A stretch of 64,000 bases of DNA. It comes from Clostridium fermenticellae (GTDB lineage Bacteria; Bacillota; Clostridia; Clostridiales; Clostridiaceae). The stretch is from the NCBI RefSeq assembly GCF_003600355.1, contig NZ_CP032416.1, forward strand, positions 392,183-456,182. Direction: 5' to 3'. The translations under genes were made by a program, and so were the position numbers. Shown in pieces: positions 48,545 to 57,296 of the stretch; position 1 is the first letter of the stretch; each line of letters starts with the position of its first letter. The notes below the pieces were generated by a model, which ran no database searches, was not told the DNA's origin, and worked only from the letters and a program-made list of their open reading frames with translations.

Positions 48545-50302
48545 ATGCAAAAGACTAAAATGATTTTTACAATCGGACCTGCCAGTGGAAGTGAGGATGT
48601 TCTGTCAAAGCTTATTGAAGCCGGAATGAATGTTTCAAGACATAATTTTTCCCATGGTGACCATTCAGAACACAAGGTGAGGATGGATCTTGTTAAAAGA
48701 CTCAGAGAAAAATATAATAAACCAATAGCTATAATGCTTGATACAAAGGGACCGGAAATAAGAACCGGTAATTTTAAGGATGAGAAGGTTGAGCTTAAAG
48801 AAAGAGATAAGTTCACTATATATTGTAATGAAGAGGTTGTTGGTGATGATACAAAATGTTCAGTAACTTATGCTGGATTGTGCAAGGATGTAAAAAGTGG
48901 AGATACTATATTAATAGATGATGGTTTGGTAGGACTTGAGGTTGAAAGTGTTGATGGAAATAAAATTCACTGTGTAGTAAAAAATGCCGGAATGGTAGCA
49001 AATCATAAAGGTGTAAATGTGCCCGGTGTATCAATTGATCTTCCGGCTATAACCGAAAAAGATGAAAGTGATTTGATATTTGGCTGTGAGCAGGATGTAG
49101 ATATGATAGCTGCTTCATTTATAAGAAAGGCGGCAGATGTACTTGCAATAAGAAAAATATTAGAAGCAAATGGCGGACATGATATATTGATATTTTCCAA
49201 AGTTGAAAGTCAGGAAGGTGTTAATAATATAGATGAGATAATAAAATTTTCTGATGGTATAATGGTGGCAAGAGGAGATATGGGAGTTGAAATTCCCATG
49301 GAGGAGGTTCCTCTTATACAAAAATCTATAATTTACAAATGTAATAAAGCAGGTAAACCTGTAATAACTGCAACTCAAATGTTGGATTCAATGATAAGGA
49401 ATCCTAGACCAACCAGGGCAGAAGCTTCGGATATAGCAAATGCTATATTTGATGGAACAGATGCTATAATGCTTAGTGGAGAATCTGCAAATGGCAAGTA
49501 TCCGGTTGAGGCTGCACAGACAATGGCAAGAATAGCTCAGACAGTTGAAGCTAAACTTGATTATGAAACTATACTTAGAAGAAATAAAGAACTTCATATT
49601 CAAAATGTACCTAATGCAATAAGTTTTGCAACTTGTACTACTGCAGAGGAATTAAATGCTTCTGCAATAATTACAGCTACGCAGAGTGGCCATACGGCGA
49701 GGATTGTATCGAAGTATAGACCGTCTTGTCCTATAATAGCTGTTACATCTTATGAGAGTGTTGCAAGAAAGCTGGCACTTAACTGGGGTGTGTTTGCAAT
49801 ACTAACTGAAAAGGTTAATTCGACAGATGAATTAATAGAAAAATCAGTTGAAATATCTCTTAAAACTAATTATGTTAAGAAAGGTGATCTGGTTGTAATC
49901 GCAGCAGGTATACCTGTAAGTTATTCGGGAACTACGAATATGCTTAAGGTTCATATAGTTGGAGATATACTTGCCCAGGGCAGAGGAGTAGGTACCCATC
50001 CCGGATATGGTACAGTTAAAATTGTGAATAGTGCCAGGGAAGCTTGCAATAGTATTGAAAGAGGAGATATTCTTGTAATAAAGAATCTTGATAAAGAGTA
50101 TATATCAGTTTTAGACAGGGTTGCCGGAGTAGTTGCTGAGGATGGAGGATTGACTTCACACCTGGGAATAGAGTGTATATCAAAAGATATTCCACTTATC
50201 TGTAATGCCGGTGCTGCAACAGAAGTATTGAAAACGGGGTCGTTTGTAACTCTTGATGTGATAAGAGGAATTGTATATAGTGGAAGAGCCAACATAAAAT
50301 GA
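48545..50302 (+). CDS. pyk: Pyruvate kinase with C-terminal PEP-utiliser swivelling domain
   Basis: A 585-residue pyruvate kinase, making pyruvate and ATP from phosphoenolpyruvate. MIFTIGPAS, LDTKGPEIRTG, IMVARGDMGVEIP and ATQMLDSM are catalytic motifs. The last ~95 residues (about 490-585, GGLTSHLGIE) are the extra domain resembling the histidine-bearing domain of PEP synthase, common in Firmicute pyruvate kinases. AAGGAGAGT precedes the ATG. The stop overlaps the next gene by 4 bases. Confidence 0.97.
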   Translation: MQKTKMIFTIGPASGSEDVLSKLIEAGMNVSRHNFSHGDHSEHKVRMDLVKRLREKYNKPIAIMLDTKGPEIRTGNFKDEKVELKERDKFTIYCNEEVVGDDTKCSVTYAGLCKDVKSGDTILIDDGLVGLEVESVDGNKIHCVVKNAGMVANHKGVNVPGVSIDLPAITEKDESDLIFGCEQDVDMIAASFIRKAADVLAIRKILEANGGHDILIFSKVESQEGVNNIDEIIKFSDGIMVARGDMGVEIPMEEVPLIQKSIIYKCNKAGKPVITATQMLDSMIRNPRPTRAEASDIANAIFDGTDAIMLSGESANGKYPVEAAQTMARIAQTVEAKLDYETILRRNKELHIQNVPNAISFATCTTAEELNASAIITATQSGHTARIVSKYRPSCPIIAVTSYESVARKLALNWGVFAILTEKVNSTDELIEKSVEISLKTNYVKKGDLVVIAAGIPVSYSGTTNMLKVHIVGDILAQGRGVGTHPGYGTVKIVNSAREACNSIERGDILVIKNLDKEYISVLDRVAGVVAEDGGLTSHLGIECISKDIPLICNAGAATEVLKTGSFVTLDVIRGIVYSGRANIK

Positions 50303-50991
50303 TAGGTGTAATTGTTAATTCTATAGCTATTATTTCAGGAAGCATTATTGGTCTGTTGTTTAAAAAAGGAATTTCTAAAAAGATTACTGATGCAGTTATG
50401 GTTGGAATAGGTTTATGTACTATTTACATTGGAATATCAGGGACGTTAAAGGGTAAAAATACTTTGATACTTATAGTTTCCATTGTTATAGGTACTATCA
50501 TCGGTGCATGGATTGATATTGACAAACAGATAACTATTTTAGGTGAATGGATTGGAAGAAGATTTAAATCATCTTCTGATAACTCTATTTCAGTTGCCCG
50601 GGGTTTTGTTGCAGCAAGCCTTTTATCTTGTGTAGGTGCGATGAGTATTGTAGGCGCATTAAATGCAGGACTTTCTGGAGATAATACTATGCTTTTTACA
50701 AAATCTGTACTTGATTTTATATCATCAGTGGTACTATCTGTAAGTCTCGGAATTGGTGTATTGTTTTCAGCTTCTTTTGTTTTCTTATTTGAGGGCGGCA
50801 TCGTTTTGCTGGCACAGTTTTTACAGCCAATTTTGACTAGTGCAGCTATTGGAGAAATCACATGTACAGGTTCCATAATGATAATAGCACTTGGATTAAA
50901 TATAATTGGTATTACTGAAATTAAGGTGGCAAATTATTTGCCTGCAATTATTATAACTCCTATTCTGTGTTGGATGGTAACACTAATATAG
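50299..50991 (+). CDS. DUF554-family membrane protein
   Basis: A 230-residue protein with six to seven hydrophobic helices and the family features GVIVNSIAIISGSIIGLLF at the N-terminus and SCVGAMSIVGALNAGLSGDN in the middle. DUF554 proteins have no established function; a transporter role is often suggested. The ATGA overlap with pyk shows coupling. Its stop codon TAG is supplied by the left end of repeat R10, so the original C-terminus may have been different. Confidence 0.8.
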   Translation: MIGVIVNSIAIISGSIIGLLFKKGISKKITDAVMVGIGLCTIYIGISGTLKGKNTLILIVSIVIGTIIGAWIDIDKQITILGEWIGRRFKSSSDNSISVARGFVAASLLSCVGAMSIVGALNAGLSGDNTMLFTKSVLDFISSVVLSVSLGIGVLFSASFVFLFEGGIVLLAQFLQPILTSAAIGEITCTGSIMIIALGLNIIGITEIKVANYLPAIIITPILCWMVTLI

Positions 50992-51247
50992 GGTTTGTAA
51001 CTGAAAGCTTAACTTATGCTCCGGCCAGGATTTCCAAAATACGTAACGTAAAAAATTTCTAGTAAGTGTAAGCTTGCGTTCATAAAAGTCTAAGCAGATT
51101 TTATAAACTCGCTTTGCTCAAACATATAAAATCCACTAAGACTTTTAAGAATGCCTTGCTAATACTTACTACAAAATTTTCTAATGTGCCTAAATTTTAG
51201 AAATCACGACCTGCGCATAAGTTAAGCTTAGATTTACAAACCCTATA
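50987..51247 (+). repeat. Palindromic element R10 (subfamily A, 261 bp)
   Basis: Full-length copy with TATAGGGTTTGTAA and CCCTATA ends. Its first five bases overlap the end of the DUF554 gene. Confidence 0.87.
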
Positions 51248-51250
51248 TAG

Positions 51251-51305
51251 AGCGCTAAAATTCCTCTGAAGCATAAAAAATTATAATTTTTTATGCATTT
51301 GCGCT
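51251..51305. repeat. Nested palindromes after R10
   Basis: A perfect 26-base palindrome (51271-51296, half-site GCATAAAAAATTA) lies inside an AGCGC / GCGCT pair. Possible bidirectional terminator or recombination remnant. Confidence 0.45.
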
Positions 51306-51325
51306 GTTAATAAGCAGGGAACCTA

Positions 51326-51442
51326 TTGAAATTTTATTAGAAAATAATGTATAATATTCTACACTATGGGTAAAATATTATGATGGATAAAAAAAGAGAC
51401 AACTGATTCTATTTTTGCACCTTTAATGGTGCTTTTTTTTAT
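51326..51442 (+). ncRNA. Candidate small RNA: orphan promoter and terminator
   Basis: TTGAAA (51326-51331), 18 bases, TATAAT (51350-51355) predict transcription from about 51362. A terminator GCACC-TTTAAT-GGTGC with eight T follows at 51417-51442, giving an ~80-base transcript. No open reading frame with a ribosome site is present; the only ATG-led frames are of eight codons or fewer. Confidence 0.4.
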
Positions 51443-51462
51443 TTTCTATTTGATTAGATATG

Positions 51463-51722
51463 TATAGATTTTTTAATTCCAAGCTTAAGTTATACTCCAG
51501 TTGACATTTCCAAAATTCGTCACGTAAAAAATTTCTAGTAAGTCTAAGTTCGTATTTATAAAAATCTAAGCAGATTTTATAAACTTGCAGGCTCAAACAT
51601 ATAAAATCTGCTTAGATTTTCAAAAATACTTCACTAAGATTTACTAAAAAATTTTTTAATGTGCTTACATTTTGGGAATGTCAGTTTACGTATAACTTAA
51701 GCCCGGAATTAAAAACCCTATA
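51463..51722 (+). repeat. Palindromic element R11 (subfamily C, decayed left end, 260 bp)
   Basis: Left end reads TATAGATTTTTTAATT instead of TATAGGGTTTGTAATT; the right end AAAAACCCTATA is intact. Core shares AGTTCGTATTTATAAAAATC and GCAGGCTCAAACATATAAAA with R7. Confidence 0.8.
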
Positions 51723-51772
51723 GTATAAAATTTGTTCTATGTAAAAAAATATAAACATAGGAGGTATTTTAT

Positions 51773-52162
51773 ATGGAAACTAAATTGAGTTGTGATGTTA
51801 GAAATTGTGTAAATAATATAAGTGGGCTGTGTGATGCGTATATGATTAATATTATTGGAAGTAACGCACGCGAAAATTCTTCAACGGAGTGTGAAACATT
51901 TGCAGATAAAAATATTTTAAATATGGCGAAATCACGATTTATAAACTCAAATTTGGATGGAGAATTTAAGCAGATATTTACTAATGAATCTATAGAAATG
52001 AGTCCAAAGATAAAATGTGAGGCAAAGAATTGTGTGCATAATGCAAATGGCGACTGTAGTGCTGCAAATATTCAAATACATGAATCCAGGACTAAAGATG
52101 GAAATTTATCACAATGTCAGACTTTTAAATCATATAAGCAATTTAATAATGTGCTGGATTAA
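51773..52162 (+). CDS. Protein with two DUF1540 cysteine motifs
   Basis: A 129-residue protein with two copies of the DUF1540 module, each about 38 residues with four cysteines: LSCDVRNCVNN...GLCDA...CETF and IKCEAKNCVHN...GDCSA...CQTF. The eight cysteines suggest metal binding; the family is common in spore-forming Firmicutes but uncharacterised. AGGAGG lies before the ATG, and CTATGT / ACATAG arms form a small hairpin directly 5' of it. It converges with the SMR gene, with 6 bases between stops. Confidence 0.82.
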   Translation: METKLSCDVRNCVNNISGLCDAYMINIIGSNARENSSTECETFADKNILNMAKSRFINSNLDGEFKQIFTNESIEMSPKIKCEAKNCVHNANGDCSAANIQIHESRTKDGNLSQCQTFKSYKQFNNVLD

Positions 52163-52186
52163 AAAAGCTTAGTGGCTAACACCACT
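52161..52186 (-). terminator. Terminator of the SMR gene overlapping its stop codon
   Basis: On the minus strand AGTGG-N6-CCACT is followed by AAGC and six T. The 3' arm overlaps the SMR stop region and the T-run lies within the stop region of the convergent DUF1540 gene. Confidence 0.55.
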
Positions 52187-52492
52187 GAAATTTAATCCTA
52201 TAACACCTAATATAATAAAAAGTATAGATACTATTTTTAAAACATTAATGTTTTCTTTAAAAATAAGAATTCCTATTATTGATATAACAGTGATTCCTGC
52301 TGCACTCCATATAGCATATGCAACACTAATAGGTATTTTCTTCAATGACATTGCAAAAAAAGTAAAACATATGGTATATGTTAAAAATGTTCCTACAACT
52401 GGCAAAGGTTTTGTAAATCCATTTGATATTTTCATACAAGTCGTTCCTGCAAGTTCGAATACAATAGCTACAAATAAATAAACCCATTCCAT
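52169..52492 (-). CDS. SMR-family small multidrug exporter
   Basis: A 107-residue four-helix protein of the EmrE/Qac/SugE family. The first helix FVAIVFELAGTTCMKIS contains the proton- and substrate-coupling glutamate, and YAIWSAAGI is the conserved helix 3 element. Such proteins work as antiparallel dimers exporting cationic compounds or guanidinium. ATG 52492 gives the usual length and is preceded by AGAGGC; the longer frame to 52552 has no ribosome site. Only one SMR gene is present, so it is probably a homodimer. Confidence 0.87.
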   Translation of the reverse strand: MEWVYLFVAIVFELAGTTCMKISNGFTKPLPVVGTFLTYTICFTFFAMSLKKIPISVAYAIWSAAGITVISIIGILIFKENINVLKIVSILFIILGVIGLNFSGVSH

Positions 52493-52617
52493 AATATAAG
52501 CCTCTTTTCTATTACATGGTATCAGTATAATAGAAAAAAAGATTTTAATCAATAATATAACCAGAGATTTTGGGGAAAATATTCTCTATGTGTAGTTTAA
52601 ATGCACAATCTCTTAGG

Positions 52618-52878
52618 TATAGGGTTTGTAACTGAAAGCTTAACTTTATGCTCCGACCGGGATTTTCAAAATACGTCACGTAAAAAATTTCTAGTAAGTC
52701 TAAGCTTGCGCTTAAAAAATCTAAGCAGATTATATAAACTCGCTTCACTCAAACATATATAATCTGCTTGGATTTTTAAGAACGCTTCACTAACACTTAC
52801 TACAAAATTTTTTAATGTACCTAAATTTTAAAAATTCCAGCCTACGCATAAGTCAAGCTTAGAATTACAAACCCTATA
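52618..52878 (+). repeat. Palindromic element R12 (subfamily A, 261 bp)
   Basis: Full-length copy between the divergent SMR and rlmD genes; the last copy in the window. TATAGGGTTTGTAA and TTACAAACCCTATA ends are perfect. Confidence 0.87.
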
Positions 52879-52973
52879 AACATCTTGCTGAATTAAAGTT
52901 TTAGATTTTATGGACAAATATGTGTGTAAAATGTAGAATGGTTAGGTAAGATTTTGATATAGTAGGTGAAAAC

Positions 52974-54410
52974 ATGAAAAAAAATATTCCTGTAATTAAA
53001 AATCAGCAGTATGTTTTAAATATAGATAGTTCAGGCTATGAGGGAGAAGGTATAGGCAAAGTACAGGATTTTACTGTATTTGTACCGGGAGCTATGCCAG
53101 GTGAAGAGGTCACTGCAAAAATTGTCAAGGTAAACAAAAACTTTGCATTTGGTAAGTTATTGAAGGTTATAACTCCATCAAAGAATAGAGTTGAACCGAT
53201 ATGCAGCTTGTATAAAAAATGTGGTGGATGTCAGCTTCAGCATTTTTCATATGAGGCTCAGCTTGAGTTTAAGAAACAGAGGGTAAAAGACTGCTTGGAG
53301 AGAATAGGCAAGCTCTCTGTTAAGTTATATGAAGATAATTTAAATTATGATAAGGATATTATGAACAAGGATAATACAGTGATTTTATATGATACTATTG
53401 GTATGGAGAATCCTTATAATTATAGAAATAAGGTTCAGCTTCCGGTAGGAAAAGAGAAGGGTGAAGTCAGTATAGGATTTTATGCAAAGAGAAGTCATCA
53501 AATAATAAATATGAATACATGTGCAATTCAAAATAAGGAATCAGATCTAATACTTAAAATAATTAAAGATTGGATGAATGGATATGAAATAGAGCCTTAT
53601 GACGAACGGAGCGGTACAGGAAATGTAAGGCATGTAATGATTAGAAAGGGTTTTAAAACAAATGAAATAATGGTTGTTATAGTAACTAATAGCAGAGAAT
53701 TTCCACATAAAGATGAACTTGTTGAAACTCTAATAAATGAAATAAAATCTGTTAAGAGTATAGTTCAAAACATAAATATGAAGAAAACGAATGTGATTTT
53801 AGGGCAGGAGTGCAGAACCATATGGGGGAATGATTATATAAGTGACTATATAGGAGATTTTAAGTTTAATATATCTCCGCTGTCATTTTTTCAGGTGAAC
53901 CCGGTGCAAACGAAGATGTTATATGACACGGCACTCAAATATGCTAACTTAACCGGCAGCGAAATAGTATTTGACGCTTACTGCGGGACGGGTACAATAT
54001 CTTTATTTTTATCTAAAATGGCAAGAAAGGTATACGGTGTTGAAATAATACCTGAGGCGATTTATAATGCTAGAATAAATGCGGTTCAAAATGGTGTGAA
54101 AAATGTAGAATTCATAGTTGGCGAGTCTGAGAAAGTCATACCTGATCTTGTTAACAGAGGTGTGAATGCTGATGTTATTGTTGTAGATCCGCCGAGGAAA
54201 GGATGCGACAGGAAGCTTTTAGATACAATTGCTATAATGAAGCCAAAAACTGTTGTATATGTTTCATGTGACCCAAGTACTCTTGCAAGGGATTTAAATA
54301 TACTTGGAGCTTCAGGTTACAAAGCTGTAAAAGCTCAACCTGTTGATATGTTCCCGCAGACGGCGCATGTGGAGACTATAGTGTTGATGTCAAGAGTCGA
54401 AGGGAAATAG
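52974..54410 (+). CDS. rlmD: 23S rRNA (uracil-5-)-methyltransferase (RlmD/RumA-type)
   Basis: A 478-residue SAM-dependent RNA m5U methyltransferase. It has an N-terminal TRAM RNA-binding domain, the [4Fe-4S] cysteine cluster [17 protein letters not shown] site [13 protein letters not shown], and catalytic DPPRKGCD with the nucleophile-bearing [13 protein letters not shown]. Which uridine is modified (RlmD versus RlmCD/TrmA type) cannot be told. The 3' end of this gene family is a known integration site for serine-recombinase ICEs in streptococci, and the foreign-looking island begins directly after this stop. Confidence 0.92.
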   Translation: MKKNIPVIKNQQYVLNIDSSGYEGEGIGKVQDFTVFVPGAMPGEEVTAKIVKVNKNFAFGKLLKVITPSKNRVEPICSLYKKCGGCQLQHFSYEAQLEFKKQRVKDCLERIGKLSVKLYEDNLNYDKDIMNKDNTVILYDTIGMENPYNYRNKVQLPVGKEKGEVSIGFYAKRSHQIINMNTCAIQNKESDLILKIIKDWMNGYEIEPYDERSGTGNVRHVMIRKGFKTNEIMVVIVTNSREFPHKDELVETLINEIKSVKSIVQNINMKKTNVILGQECRTIWGNDYISDYIGDFKFNISPLSFFQVNPVQTKMLYDTALKYANLTGSEIVFDAYCGTGTISLFLSKMARKVYGVEIIPEAIYNARINAVQNGVKNVEFIVGESEKVIPDLVNRGVNADVIVVDPPRKGCDRKLLDTIAIMKPKTVVYVSCDPSTLARDLNILGASGYKAVKAQPVDMFPQTAHVETIVLMSRVEGK

Positions 54411-54731
54411 TCGCGAAAGCCCAGTATTACTGCAGTTTTTGGGGATTCGAGCAAATTTGGTATCGAATAAGACAAGCGCTCTGTGGTAACTTATCTAAGA
54501 GTGCTTTGGCTCGAAAAGTGTAGGTTTGAGTAGCTGATTTAGATGTCACAGAGTTGAAGCTGTGGATTAGATGTCAAGGAGTTGTGTGTCCAAGATAGAT
54601 GTCAACACCGTATTATGTTATTTTCAAGTAACATTCTATCTTACAGACCAAATGTTAATCCGCGTTGCTTGTGGCAACGGCCTGCTGTTCATACAATGAG
54701 GATAACAACTGAAGAAAGGAGGTTATCCTCG
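54411..54731. other. Junction segment between rlmD and the island, with 28-bp-spaced repeats
   Basis: No convincing gene. TAGATGTCA occurs at 54540, 54568 and 54596, exactly 28 bases apart; the first two copies continue NNGAGTTG. The rlmD 3' end itself contains a related GATGTCAAGAGT at 54386. Composition shifts away from the A/T-rich backbone here. Likely an attachment-site or mobile-element edge. Confidence 0.5.
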
Positions 54732-55244
54732 ATGCTAAGCGAAAACATACAATCCATTAGAAAGTCAAAAGGGCTTTCGCAAGAAGAACTTGCAATTAAG
54801 CTAAATGTTGTGAGACAAACAGTATCCAAATGGGAACGAGGTTTATCGGTTCCGGATTCTGAAATGTTGATCACTATTTCAGATATTCTTGAAACACCGG
54901 TGAGTGCTTTACTCGGTGAGACTTACACTGAAACACCGGGCGATGATTTGAAAGTGATTTCTGAAAAATTGGAGATCATAAATCTGCAGCTGGCACGCAG
55001 TAAGGCTACTAAACGAAAAATGCTTCATTGGCTGTTTATTATATTGTGTATGCTCATTGTAATAACTGCTGCGGTTTTGATTTCACGTAATAGTCTCTAC
55101 TTGAGTTGGGATTTCAATGATCCGGAAACTGCAGTAGTAGGAACGTTCCTTCATGCATTTGAATGGTTCTTTTTCAGATTAGCACCTATTGCGTTGATTG
55201 GAACTGTCGTCGGAATTGTTTTAACAAGAGAAAAAAGAAAATAG
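54732..55244 (+). CDS. Xre-family regulator with C-terminal membrane helices
   Basis: A 170-residue protein with an N-terminal Cro/C1 helix-turn-helix (SQEELAIKLNVVRQTVSKWE, about 15-34) and two hydrophobic segments near the C-terminus (LFIILCMLIVITAAVLI and IALIGTVVGIVL). Membrane-tethered Xre proteins of this kind are common in Firmicute mobile elements; the target is unknown. ATG 54732 follows AAAGGAGG at 9 bases. It is closed by a terminator at 55252. Confidence 0.85.
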   Translation: MLSENIQSIRKSKGLSQEELAIKLNVVRQTVSKWERGLSVPDSEMLITISDILETPVSALLGETYTETPGDDLKVISEKLEIINLQLARSKATKRKMLHWLFIILCMLIVITAAVLISRNSLYLSWDFNDPETAVVGTFLHAFEWFFFRLAPIALIGTVVGIVLTREKRK

Positions 55245-55251
55245 ACAGACC

Positions 55252-55298
55252 AAGGCTCCTCACTACTAGCAAATGTGTCAGTGGCGAGGAGCCTTTTT
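55252..55298. terminator. Bidirectional terminator between Xre gene and recombinase remnant
   Basis: AAGGCTCCTC (55252-55261) pairs perfectly with GAGGAGCCTT (55286-55295), with an inner CACT / AGTG arm and a T-run on the plus strand. The recombinase reading frame ends at the same place on the minus strand. Confidence 0.8.
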
Positions 55299-56411
55299 AT
55301 GCCTCGATCTCAATGCTTACACCGGACTTGAATTCTACGGTGAAGTGGTCTGCGAAGACGTTGATTTTCTCGATGAGTCGTCTGACCAGAGCCTTGTTAA
55401 ATTCTGTGATGTTGGTTTCTTGTTGACCTATGAAGTTCTGCAGTTCTTTGATTCGGTTCATGGTTTCTTCTCGACTGTAGCTGTCAGCTTCGGACTTTCC
55501 CTTCTGTTCGCGGAGGCGGACAAGTTCGGCCTGCACCTGCAGGAAGAGTTCTTTCGGAATGATCGCCTCGTGGTCATCCTCGACGTAGTACTTGAGGTAC
55601 CGTGCCGTTGTTTTTGATTCGCTTCTTGGTGAGAAAATCGACGGTGTAGGTCTTCTGCAGCAGAGCATCCCCCACGTACTTCTCGTTTCGGAGAATCTTG
55701 TTGATGGTGCTAGTGTGCCATTTTGTCTTTCCGGCACCGGCGAGGATGCTGTCTGCCTCAAGGCTAGCTGAAATCTTGTCCATGCTGGAGCCTTCGAGGT
55801 ACTCTCGGTAGATTCACTTTACAATTTCTGCCTGCTCTGGGTCGATGATCAGGTGACCGTCTTTGTCCTTAGTGTAGCCGAGGAAGCGACTGTGATTCAC
55901 CTGAACTTTTCCTTGCTGGTAACGGTACTGGAGATCGAGTTTCACGTTCTGCGAAAGACTCTGGCTTTCCTGCTGGGCAAGCGATGCCGTGATCGTGATC
56001 AGTACTTCGCTCTTGGCATCCATTGTATTGATGGACTCCTTTTCAAAGTTAGACTGGAATGTTTTTGTCTTTCAGCTGTCGGATGTACTGCAGGCAGTCG
56101 AGCGTGTTGCGGGTAAAACGGCTGATCGATTTGGTGATGATCATGTCAATGTTCCCGGTCATGCATTCATCGATCATGCGGTTGAACTCGTCTCGCTTTT
56201 TGGTGTTGGTTCCGGAGATGCCGTCGTCGGCAAAGATGCCCGCCAGCATCCACTCCGGATTGCTCTGAATGTACTCGGTGTAGTGGGTGACTTGAGCATC
56301 ATAGCTGGTTTCCTGCTCATCGGAGTCTGTACTGACTCGACAGTAGGCGGCGACGTGAAGCTTGGGCTGCTCAGATTGCTTGATGGCGTCTGGCAGGAAT
56401 AAACATGACAT
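55297..56411 (-). pseudogene. Large serine recombinase, decayed
   Basis: Four minus-strand fragments reconstruct one recombinase: an N-terminal resolvase domain ([16 protein letters not shown] with the catalytic serine, [26 protein letters not shown]; 56411-56049), a linker ([20 protein letters not shown]), a recombinase domain ([20 protein letters not shown]) and a coiled-coil C-terminus ([12 protein letters not shown] to 55297). Breaks are a frameshift near 56040, an in-frame TGA at 55814 and a one-base insertion near 55600. The richer G+C content than the backbone and the position next to rlmD fit an ICE or phage integrase remnant. Confidence 0.85.
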
Positions 56412-56664
56412 TGCCCATCAGTTCACCTCGCTTTCAATGAGACTGTATAGGTATTCTGCCTGCAAGCCTTGGGTCTTCATAGTGCTGAACAGCTTCGACA
56501 AGATGGAAGCGTGTCGGAACTGTAGCTTGCTTCATGGCTTTCTTGTGGTTCAGCCTGCCAAGCTTATCAAGCACGTCTGATACATTCCTTTGCAGCGCTG
56601 TCGAAAGTCTCCTGATCGATGATGGCGGTAAGAGGTTATTACCAAGATAGTGACTATTCTCCAT
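56412..56664 (-). pseudogene. Fragment related to a recombinase-associated protein
   Basis: The 76-codon frame starts MENSHYLGNNLLPPSSI and ends at 56434. In a neighbouring frame the middle reads IDQETFDSAAKECI. YLG...LPP-IDKETFD is a pattern seen at the end of the conserved core of serine recombinases and their small companions, so this is probably a frameshifted remnant of such a gene. It directly abuts the truncated DUF2800 gene. Function not assignable. Confidence 0.45.
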
Positions 56665-57296
56665 CAGGCGTTTTGCTTCACCGTGGTAGGCTTCAAGACC
56701 TCATCTGACCAGTGGTAAAGATCGGCTTTATTGATTTCAAAAGTGCTGATATTTTGCTGCCTTGGCTGGTAGATGGTAATGGAAATTTGATCGATGTCGT
56801 AAATATCATCGAAAAGCTCCAAAGCTCCGAGGGCATAACATTTCATCTGCGGATTCTCATCTGTCAAGACTAGAACACCGAGTCCGTGCTTGTAGTCGAT
56901 CACCCGAAGTGTGCCGTATGCGATAATGATGCAGTCAGCAGTCCCGAAGCCTTGTTCTACCCAGCGGGAGAAGTCCGCACGCTGCTCGATCAGGATGACC
57001 GGATCAGCACAGGTTTTCTTGGCGGCTTCGAATTGCTCCAGAACATATTTGGCATAGCCGGTTGTGCAGTCCTTCATCTCCTTGGAATACTAGGAAAGGT
57101 TTTCAGTCGGATCTTCGGTTGAAAGTCCCAGTGCTGACTTGAGTTTATGTTCCGCAAGTGAATGGGCATCGGTGCCTTCTGCAGCGTAGTCACTTCCCTT
57201 ATCTTTATAATTTTCGGAGAGCCTTGCTGAAGGTGGACAGTGGAGCCAGCGGTTGGAGCTGGATGCAGAGAGGATCGCATGTGCTTTAGCTGCCAT
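56664..57296 (-). pseudogene. DUF2800 (phage PD-(D/E)XK nuclease-like) gene with in-frame stop and truncated 3' end
   Basis: The N-terminal part (MAAKAHAILSASSSNRW, from ATG 57296 with GGAGG upstream) stops at an in-frame TAG at 57090. The same frame continues with YSKEMKDCTTGYAKYVLEQ to 56664. GTADCIIIAYGTLRVIDYKHG carries the Asp...Asp-x-Lys nuclease core of DUF2800. The protein ends at WSDEVLKPTTVKQNA, before the cysteine-rich C-terminus usual in this family, apparently because a deletion joined it to the next fragment. Phage and ICE replication modules carry this family. Confidence 0.75.

Noticed and set aside
14603-52878. CRISPR-like array interpretation of the repeated elements
   Set aside because: Copies are 260 bp, widely dispersed, palindromic throughout and without regular spacers or cas genes.
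55853-56402. Plus-strand frames antisense to the recombinase
   Set aside because: The minus strand reads clear resolvase motifs over the same bases; the plus frames lack ribosome sites and homology.
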